Of a stretch of DNA of 64,000 nucleotides, positions 56,982 to 64,000 are shown piece after piece. The notes beneath the pieces are model-generated. The model searched no databases. It was not told the origin of the DNA and saw only the letters and a list, made by a program, of their open reading frames with translations. Both the position numbers and the translations under genes were made by a program. The stretch is taken from positions 1-64,000 of the forward strand of contig JANXRW010000027.1 of NCBI GenBank assembly GCA_025356655.1. The letters run 5' to 3'. Numbering within the stretch: position 1 is the first letter of the stretch; each line of letters starts with the position of its first letter. The stretch comes from Betaproteobacteria bacterium (GTDB lineage: Bacteria > Pseudomonadota > Gammaproteobacteria > Burkholderiales > SHXO01).

Positions 56982-57661
56982 GAGCCCTGCCCCTGCGTGG
57001 CAAAGCGATAGATGCGCTCCGGTACCGGGAACGGTCGCCGGTTCATGATGAAGCCCGCCAGTTGCAGCGAGGAGCCCTCGAGCGACGCGCGGAAGCGCTC
57101 CAGCACTTCGTACGTCGCCTTGGCCGGATCGAGAACCAGGACCGAGTGATCGGCCGCCATGGCCCAGAAATAGGGGTCTCCGCTTTGCAGCGAGCCCGCG
57201 TCGATGATGACTAACGGGTAGCGGCTGCGCAACTGGTCGAGCAATGGTGCCCAGGCGGCGAAGTCGCCATGTTTCTGCACGAGCGCTAGGTCCACGCCTG
57301 CCGCGTTCGCAGCGCCCGCGACGATGTGCTCTTCCAAGTCGACTGTGTTCGCCCCAGCCGCGGCGACCACCAGCGGGGTGGGCGCCGCGCCCAGGGTCGC
57401 GGCCGCACCCTGCGGCCCACCCACAGCGTCGAGCAGCAGCACGGCGTCTCCGGCAGCGGACACCGCCCGTGCCAATCCGATGGCAACGGTGGTGACGCCC
57501 TCGCCGGGCAGGCGCGCCGTCAGCGCCAGAACCGCCGTGCGCGCACCGAATCCGCCGAGGATGCCGGCGGCAAGTAGTCGGCGGCGAACGCGTTCGAAGG
57601 TCGCCGCCTCCGCGCTCATGTCCGGCATGGATCCTCCGCTGGCTGGGGCTCGGCCACTCAT
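56978..57661 (-). CDS. BY-kinase-like (CpsD/ExoP-type) P-loop protein with degenerate Walker A
   Basis: TARLPGEGVTTVAIGLARAVSAAGDAVLLLDAVGG...YPLVIIDAGSL; Walker A Lys replaced by Val. Confidence 0.75.
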   Translation of the reverse strand: MSGRAPASGGSMPDMSAEAATFERVRRRLLAAGILGGFGARTAVLALTARLPGEGVTTVAIGLARAVSAAGDAVLLLDAVGGPQGAAATLGAAPTPLVVAAAGANTVDLEEHIVAGAANAAGVDLALVQKHGDFAAWAPLLDQLRSRYPLVIIDAGSLQSGDPYFWAMAADHSVLVLDPAKATYEVLERFRASLEGSSLQLAGFIMNRRPFPVPERIYRFATQGQGS

Positions 57662-58689
57662 GGCGGCAACTGGTAGTAGGCACCCACCCCCAGTCCGAAC
57701 GGGAGCAGGTTCCGGATGTATTGCTCGATGGCATCATTGGCCACGGCGATTCCGCTCTTGGGCACGAAGACGATATCCCGGGCGACGATGTCGAGCCGTG
57801 GCGGGGGCTGCTTGTCTGCGGCCGCTTGCAGGGTGAGGTCGAAGGACCAGTGGTCGAGCTGGCCGCCGGGCCGGTAACGGTAGACGCGCACGTCGCTCTC
57901 CTTTGCCGTTCGCCGGAATCCCCCCGCCGATGCTACTGCCATGAAGGGTGTGAGCGGCCCGGTGACGTTGACCGCACCGGGGGTGACCACCTCGCCGATC
58001 ACGTAGACCACCGGGGTCTGGCGGGAACGCACGTTGACGGTCACCTCCAGGCGCTTGCCGAACTGCTGACGGTAGGTGTCGACGATCTGCCGGCGCATAT
58101 CCAGGAAGGGCTGGCGCACGGATACCTGTCCGACGAAGGGCAGGTCAAGGAACCCGGACCGATCCACCAGCAGGGTGAGGGTGTCGCTGCGCCCGGGGCG
58201 CGCCACCGAGCGCATCAGCGCATCGATGCGCGCGTCGGCCTGTTCCACGGCCACGGTGACCACGGGGTTGAGGACCTGCCGCTGGCGGTAGAACCGCGCC
58301 AAGTCCTCCGCCAATTGGTCGGCCCGCTTGCCCGCCGCCGCTAACCGGCTGTTGAGTGGGGCAGCCACAAAGCCGTCGGGCAACACGAGTACCCGCTCCC
58401 GCGAGAGTTCCGGATGGTCGGCGACGTCCAGGCGGAGTACGTCGCCGGGGCCGATGAGGTAAGCCGTCGTCTCCAGGGGTGCCGCCGGGTAGTAGCTCAC
58501 CTCGACGCTGTCGCCGGCCGCGAGTTCGGTGCCCTGCTCCTGGCCGGGCGGGGGGGCGACCGGCAGCGGAGAGGACGGCGGCGGCGGGCTGGCGCAGGCC
58601 GCGAGCAAGAGCACAACCAACCCGGGGAGGTGGCGCAACCTAGCGATCACGGCGCACCCACGGCGCAGGGCGAGGGCGGCGGCGACCAT
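57658..58689 (-). CDS. Polysaccharide export lipoprotein (Wza-like)
   Basis: Lipobox LLLAACASP; YLIGPGDVLRLDVADHPELSRERVLVLPDGFVAAPL; SLBB-like VYVIGEVVTPGAVNVTGPLTPFMAVASAGGF. Confidence 0.9.
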   Translation of the reverse strand: MVAAALALRRGCAVIARLRHLPGLVVLLLAACASPPPPSSPLPVAPPPGQEQGTELAAGDSVEVSYYPAAPLETTAYLIGPGDVLRLDVADHPELSRERVLVLPDGFVAAPLNSRLAAAGKRADQLAEDLARFYRQRQVLNPVVTVAVEQADARIDALMRSVARPGRSDTLTLLVDRSGFLDLPFVGQVSVRQPFLDMRRQIVDTYRQQFGKRLEVTVNVRSRQTPVVYVIGEVVTPGAVNVTGPLTPFMAVASAGGFRRTAKESDVRVYRYRPGGQLDHWSFDLTLQAAADKQPPPRLDIVARDIVFVPKSGIAVANDAIEQYIRNLLPFGLGVGAYYQLPP

Positions 58690-58858
58690 GGGGCGAGTTG
58701 CGGCCATTGAACGGAGGACCTTTGGAAAAGACGGAGGGACGCAGCCGCTGTAGCGGCGGGTTGCCGCCATACTATCGGCGCGCCCGCAAAAAAATGCAGT
58801 GCCAACTGCGGCTGCCGCCGCCCACGAACGGGCTCGAAACCCCTTCCCGTCGGGCATT

Positions 58859-60799
58859 CTAGCGACTTTCCCCGGCGCTCGCCTGCGCGGAGTGCCATGC
58901 CTGGAACATGAGCACATCCCACAGGCAGTGTTGCCAATTGCGGACCCTCGTTTGGTGCTCGTTCCAGCGCCGGCACACCCAGGCGGGGTCGAAAAAGCCC
59001 TCTTCGCGCAGCCGGCGCTCGTCCAGGAGTGCCTCTGCCCAGTCGCGCAGTTCTCCGCGTAGCCACTGTCCCACCGGGACCTCGAAGCCCATTTTCGGGC
59101 GATCGATCAATGGCGCGGGCACGTGCCGGTAGAGCACCTGGCGCAGTAGCGCCTTGCCGCGCCCGTCGAAGGTGTTCCATGCGAGCGGGACGCGGGCGGC
59201 GAACTCCACCACCCGATGATCGAGCAGCGGCACGCGCGCCTCCAGGCTCACCGCCATGGAAGCCCGATCGACCTTGGTGAGGACGTCGTCGGCCAGAAAA
59301 GTCACGAGGTCGAGGTGCATCATCCATCGGTCAAAGTCTTCGGGACCACGCTCCTGCGCCATGAAGGGGGCGGCCAGAGGGCCGCTACCCAGCACGACGG
59401 GCTCGTCCGCCTTCCAGTGGGATAGCAGGTCCAGGTAGAGCGCGCGCGGCGTCGCTGCCCCTAGCAGGCGCGCGGCTTTGGCCAGTTGCTCGGCGGGCCG
59501 GCGGCTGCCGCCATTCCGGTCCCAGCGGCCAATGACGCGCGCCGTGGGCCGCAGGGCTGCCGCCGCCAGTTTGCGCAGCGGGGCTGGCAGGACCCACAGC
59601 CGGGCGAAGCGCCGCGCGTCGGAGAACCGACGGTAACCGTAGAACAGTTCGTCGCCGCCGTCGCCTGAGAGCGCCACGGTCACGTCCCGCCGTGCCAGTT
59701 CCGCCACTAGGCAAGTGGGGATCTGCGAGGCGTCGCCGAAGGGTTCGTCGTACAAATCGGGTAGGCGCGGGATGAGTGCCATCGCCTCGTGCGGCGTGAC
59801 GTAGAGTTCGGTGTGCTCGGTTCCCAGGTGCTGGGCCACGGCCCTTGCGTGCTCTGCCTCGTCGTAGGCGCGTTCTGAGAAGCCGATGCTGAAGGTCCGC
59901 ACAGGGCGCGTCGATTGGGCCTGCATCAGCGCCACCACGGTGGAGGAGTCGACACCGCCGGAGAGGAAAGCCCCGACGGGAACGTCGGCAACCATCTGTA
60001 GGCTCACCGCCTGGCTGATCAGGCGTTCTAGCTCATCGACGGCCGCCGTTCTGCTGCCGCCCAATGGTGAGGACTGTCCGTCCAAGGCCACTTGCAGGGC
60101 TGACCAGTACTGCTCCTGGAGCAACACCAACCGCCCGCGGCTATCACGCGACACCCGCAGCAGGTGTCCCTGCGGCAACTTTGACACGTCCTTGTAGATG
60201 GACTGCGGGGCCGGAATGTAGCCGTGGCGCATCTGCAGGGCGAGTCCCGCGCGGTCGATCTCTCCGCGCCAGGCCGGGTGCGGCACCAGCGCTTTGAGTT
60301 CGGACCCAAAAAGCAATCGCTCGCCCAGCCGCGCAAAATAAAGCGGCTTCTCACCCAACCGGTCACGGGCGAGCCACAGCGTGCGCTCCTCGCGGTCCCA
60401 AAGGGCCACGGCGAACATGCCTACAGAGCGCTCCAGCGCCCCCCGCAGGCCCCAGTGCGCGACGCTCGCCAACAGCACTTCCGTGTCGGAATGGCCCCGC
60501 CAAGCCGGCGCGACGCCCTCTTGCTCCAGGCGCCCGCGCAGTTCGCTGTGGTTGTAGATCTCGCCGTTGAACGCGACAAGGTAGCGGCCGCAGGCGGACG
60601 CCATGGGCTGTCGCCCCTCGGGCGAGAGGTCGACGATGGACAGCCGGCGGTGTCCGAGGGCAACCCCCGCCGCCGCGTCGACCCAGCCACTCCCGTCGTC
60701 CGGGCCGCGGTGGCGGAGACGGTCGGCCATGGCCTGTACCACCCGTCCCGCCTGCTCCGCCCCCATCGCCTGGTCCAGAAATCCCGCGATCCCGCACAT
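58859..60799 (-). CDS. asnB: Asparagine synthase (glutamine-hydrolysing) family amidotransferase, second copy
   Basis: MCGIAGFLDQ (Cys2), HRGPDDGSGWV, FNGEIYNHSELR, FLSGGVDSSTVVALM. Confidence 0.92.
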   Translation of the reverse strand: MCGIAGFLDQAMGAEQAGRVVQAMADRLRHRGPDDGSGWVDAAAGVALGHRRLSIVDLSPEGRQPMASACGRYLVAFNGEIYNHSELRGRLEQEGVAPAWRGHSDTEVLLASVAHWGLRGALERSVGMFAVALWDREERTLWLARDRLGEKPLYFARLGERLLFGSELKALVPHPAWRGEIDRAGLALQMRHGYIPAPQSIYKDVSKLPQGHLLRVSRDSRGRLVLLQEQYWSALQVALDGQSSPLGGSRTAAVDELERLISQAVSLQMVADVPVGAFLSGGVDSSTVVALMQAQSTRPVRTFSIGFSERAYDEAEHARAVAQHLGTEHTELYVTPHEAMALIPRLPDLYDEPFGDASQIPTCLVAELARRDVTVALSGDGGDELFYGYRRFSDARRFARLWVLPAPLRKLAAAALRPTARVIGRWDRNGGSRRPAEQLAKAARLLGAATPRALYLDLLSHWKADEPVVLGSGPLAAPFMAQERGPEDFDRWMMHLDLVTFLADDVLTKVDRASMAVSLEARVPLLDHRVVEFAARVPLAWNTFDGRGKALLRQVLYRHVPAPLIDRPKMGFEVPVGQWLRGELRDWAEALLDERRLREEGFFDPAWVCRRWNEHQTRVRNWQHCLWDVLMFQAWHSAQASAGESR

Positions 60800-61448
60800 C
60801 GGTCCGTCATCCTAAAAGCTAACTGGATCTTTCGCCATGGCCCCTGCCGCAGCAATGCACAACCCCGGGCCGCATAGGCAGCTTTCATGCCCGGTCCCCT
60901 AGCCCGGTGCTCAGTCGCCTGATCGTTAAGGGTGGGGCGGAATCTTGAAGGGTTAGGATCGCCGCCGGCGCGGAGCGCGCTCCGGCGCTATGCGCAACTG
61001 AACCCACGCCGCTCTCAGGCAGGCGCACCAACCCCCCAAGTATGTCGGCCGACAGGATACGTGGTTCGCGATCCGCTGTACGCCACGACCTCGCCACGCG
61101 GGCCGCCTCGGATCCCCGAACGGCTCCAGCCGCAAGCCCGCGCGGTGCCTATCAAGGAATTCACGCCGGAATCGGGCGATTCGCTAGGGGTTGAATGTGA
61201 AGTTATTTCACAATTGTTGACGACTTGTGGCAAATCAGTCAAATTCGCGACCATGCTGCCATGGTCGAGTTATGGTGATAGATTCCAACGGCAACAGGTA
61301 GCAAGCACGCGGGCCGGAGTGGCAGTAGCCCAGGGTTTGCGTCGGTGGTGCCGCTGAGCAGGGACTCTTTACGGTTGCAGTTGTGTATCAATGTCGCTCG
61401 TCGGTGTTTAGATAAATTTGGCGACAGCCAATTTTTGGAGACCAAAAA

Positions 61449-62204
61449 ATGATGAAATACAAGAACTTGTTCCTCGCGGTTGCGACTGCCCTGGCATTTG
61501 CCAGTCAGGCCCAGGCTGCGGTCGGTCTGATCAAGATCGACCTCGACGGTAGCAACGTCGTGAATACGGGTTTGATCACCCAGGACGCAACCAATTTCGG
61601 CGTCACCGCGCCCCAACACCAGTTTGACGGGTTCAGCCTGGGTAGCCTGTCGCTGGAAGGGATCGCTGATCCTTCCCTCAGCTTCTCCTTCGGTGTCGTG
61701 AACACCACGAACGCCACGGAGACGCTCAGCTTCACGTTTGTGACCAACATCGTGCCGATCTCCTCGGCGACCAAAGTCAAAGCGTCCTTCCAGGGCACGC
61801 TGACCAACAACACCGATGGCGTGGCCGCCACGGTGACGCCGGTTTCCGGCGCTATCGCCAAGGCCTACGCCGTAACCCCCATCCCCATCACGGCGATTCC
61901 CTTGGGCGTCGACTTGGGCGGCCCGCTGACCACGGGTGCGGTGCCCTCGGGTACCCAAGTGAATTATGGCCCGACGCCACTCTACTCGCCTGGTCCCGGT
62001 GCCGGCACCTTCACGGCCGGCCCCACGCCGGCAACGAGCTTTAGCTACCTGGCGTATACGGTGAACTTCACGCTGACGGCGGGTGATTCCTTCTCGGCTA
62101 ACGGCCGCGTGGAACTCCTTCCGGTCCCCGAACCCGAGTCCGCTCTCATGCTCGTGCTGGGCTTGGCAGGCGTGGGCTTCGCCATGCGTCGCCGCATCGC
62201 CTAA
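61449..62204 (+). CDS. PEP-CTERM sorting-domain exported protein
   Basis: Signal MMKYKNLFLAVATALAFASQAQA; C-terminal VPEPESALMLVLGLAGVGFAMRRRIA. Confidence 0.9.
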   Translation: MMKYKNLFLAVATALAFASQAQAAVGLIKIDLDGSNVVNTGLITQDATNFGVTAPQHQFDGFSLGSLSLEGIADPSLSFSFGVVNTTNATETLSFTFVTNIVPISSATKVKASFQGTLTNNTDGVAATVTPVSGAIAKAYAVTPIPITAIPLGVDLGGPLTTGAVPSGTQVNYGPTPLYSPGPGAGTFTAGPTPATSFSYLAYTVNFTLTAGDSFSANGRVELLPVPEPESALMLVLGLAGVGFAMRRRIA

Positions 62205-62227
62205 GCTCGCTAGCCGTCGGTTGAACC

Positions 62228-62259
62228 AACGGGCCGCCTTCGGGCGGCCCGTTGCTTTT
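62228..62259 (+). terminator. Rho-independent terminator
   Basis: AACGGGCCGCC-TTC-GGGCGGCCCGTT followed by gctttt. Confidence 0.85.
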
Positions 62260-62369
62260 GATGGCGCAGGCTGCTACCGCCTCCCTCGACCACAGGCCTT
62301 CGCATCGGGGATGGATACCGCAAGGCTAGCACCGAGTTGCATTCATAAATTACCGGTGAATGCGGTCGA

Positions 62370-62640
62370 TGTGGAATCGACGACATTTAACCTGAGTGTC
62401 GGGGAGCGCGAGCCGTTGGGCAACTGGGTCCGTCGTTCCACCAGGGAGCAACGGTTGGCGTTTCGGGCAAGGGTTTTGTCGTTGTTGCTCGAGAATCCGT
62501 CCGTGGCTGCGTGTGCGCGAGCCCATGACGCCGCGGCGCTGACGGTGCGCAAAATCCCGCGACCGCTTCCTGGGGCAGCCCGTCGTTGCGCCGATCGGAG
62601 AGCTCGATGAGCTTGCCGGCGACCCCCCGCCTGCCCTACA
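62370..62640 (+). pseudogene. IS630-type transposase N-terminal remnant (frameshifted)
   Basis: LSVGEREPLGNWVRRSTREQRLAFRARVLSLLLENPSVAACARAHDAAALTVRK then, in another frame, SRDRFLGQPVVAPIGELDELAGDPPPALQ. Confidence 0.55.
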
Positions 62641-63560
62641 ACGACAGCGGCTGCGTCAAGTCCACGCCCGGCAGCACGGCCTCGAGCAGGTCGACTAGTT
62701 GGGATGCGGTGGCGGCGGCCAGTGATCCGCCCGGGTGGCGCACGCGGCCGTTCCCCAGCACGCCGCGCAGGCGCAGGATCTCCTTGCGTACGGCCACACC
62801 GGGCTGCTGCTCGAACACGATGAGCGGCAGAAACCGGGTGTAGATCTCCCGGGCGCGCGTCCACTGGCCCCCTCGGGCTGCGGCCACGAGCGCTTGCAGT
62901 ACCTCGGGAAAAGCGAAGCCGGTGTTGAATCCGCTGGAGCCGGCCTCGAGGTCGAACAGGCCGTAGAGTGCGCCGAGGCCCCCCAATACCGGGACCTCGC
63001 GTGACTCCATGCCCGCGCGCAGGACACGGATCTTCGACGCTGTCGGGACGGCCTCCTCCTTGATGCAAGCCACCCGGGGTAGTTCGCGCACCAGTTTGAG
63101 CAGCAGCGGGATCCCCATGTGCACGCCGGTGGAGGCGGGGTGGTCCTGCACGACCAAGGCGATGTGGATGGCCTCGCTGATCCGGCTGTAGTACTCGAAG
63201 ATGCGCTCGTCCGAGGGCACGGCTTCGGCCGCCGGCGTCACCATGACCGCCGAGGCCCCCAGGTCCTGCGCCATCTGGCTCAAGGCGACTGCGGCGCCGG
63301 TGCCGGTGTGGCTCGTGCCCACCACGACTGGCACCTTGCCCTCAGCGGCGCGTACCGCCACTCGGATCACCTCCTCGCGCTCCTGGTCCAGCAGTCGGTT
63401 GGCCTCGCCGAGCACGCCCAGGATCGTGATGCCGTCGACTCCCAAGCGCACCATGAAGCGCACCAGCCGGTCCAGCGACTCCGGGTCCAGTGCTTCGTGT
63501 TCATCAAAAGGGGTTGCGAGGATGGGGATAACCCCCTCGAAGCTGGGTTGCTGCGCCATG
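62636..63560 (-). CDS. Dihydrodipicolinate synthase family protein
   Basis: GVIPILATPFDEHEALDPESLDRLVRFMVRLGVDGITILGVLGEANRL; Schiff-base Lys in VACIKEEAVPT. Confidence 0.88.
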
Positions 63561-63785
63561 GAAGGCTCCGCGGTCTGGTTGAACGCCGGATTCTGGGGGG
63601 TGCCCGCGCGACTGTAAAGCGCCCCTCCGGCCCGTGTCCCCACCGAAACGCCCGGCCCGTGCCGAACCCGGTTACACCCCGCGCGGGAAGGGCTACTCGA
63701 ACGGAGCGCGCGGGGGTCATGAAGGACGGTGACCTGCGAATTCCCCGAATGCGCACCCGTTGCCCCTAACGGGGGCAAGGTACTG

Positions 63786-63800
63786 CCCCCCCCCCCCCCG
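63786..63800. repeat. Homopolymeric C15 tract
   Basis: tactg followed by 15 consecutive C then gtctgg. Confidence 0.9.
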
Positions 63801-63847
63801 TCTGGACCCTGCGACGGGAGAGGCGCGCGTGGGCGGGCGTGAGGCCC

Positions 63848-64000
63848 CTACTTGTCCGCCCAGGAGGCGCCTACCCGCGCCTCCACCAGCCCCTCGAGGG
63901 TTGCCTGCGGGAATAGGGCGCGCATGCCCGCGCGCATACTCTCGCACAGCCTCAGCGCGGCGACCGGCGCGATTTCCTGCGCGCACTCCAGCACGATCTC
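63848..64000 (-). CDS. C-terminal fragment of a probable family A DNA polymerase (continues past window)
   Basis: EIVLECAQEIAPVAALRLCESMRAGMRALFPQATLEGLVEARVGASWADK*, resembling the pol A C-terminus (HDEIVLE...VGxSWADK). Confidence 0.5.
   Translation of the reverse strand, partial: EIVLECAQEIAPVAALRLCESMRAGMRALFPQATLEGLVEARVGASWADK

Noticed and set aside
1-64000. CRISPR arrays, rRNA, tRNA genes
   Set aside because: No regularly spaced repeats, and no tRNA/rRNA sequence was recognised by eye; a tRNAscan/Infernal run would be needed to exclude them formally.

Overview
GC-rich proteobacterial chromosomal window read by eye from the sequence and the supplied ORF track. Left part (0.3-16 kb): a secreted TPR-like protein, a stomatin/SPFH protein, a catabolic block (mmsA-like dehydrogenase, M81/MlrC-like peptidase, class III aminotransferase) and an acyl-CoA operon (GST, two acyl-CoA dehydrogenases, 3-hydroxyacyl-CoA dehydrogenase, MaoC hydratase, ComB-like phosphatase, alpha/beta hydrolase), then a TetR regulator with a perfect palindromic operator candidate. 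From about 16 to 61 kb lies a large exopolysaccharide locus: glycosyltransferases, nucleotide-sugar enzymes, deacetylase, two polysaccharide-lyase-like secreted proteins, Wzx, Wzy, Wzz, a BY-kinase-like protein, a Wza-type exporter and two asparagine synthases. Inside it sits a 16.3 kb two-gene hybrid assembly line: [AMP-ligase-KR-ACP]-[C-A-T] followed by [KS-AT-KR-T-E]-[C-A(Gly?)-T]. Its own Sfp-type PPTase and type II thioesterase are also in the locus. The most unusual points are: (1) an NRPS-PKS embedded in a Wzx/Wzy-type polysaccharide locus; (2) an NRPS-type T-E didomain at the end of a PKS module; (3) a KR in a starter module with no KS; (4) no cis release domain, but two translationally coupled alpha/beta hydrolases whose nucleophile elbows read GxCxG and GxRxG instead of GxSxG; (5) a BY-kinase-like ATPase whose Walker A Lys is Val; (6) a PEP-CTERM protein and exosortase-style accessory genes with no exosortase in the window. 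Decayed IS remnants lie at 50.5-51.2 kb and 62.4-62.6 kb. The right end holds a DapA-like protein and the C-terminus of a probable family A DNA polymerase. All family calls are motif-based and no database search was run.
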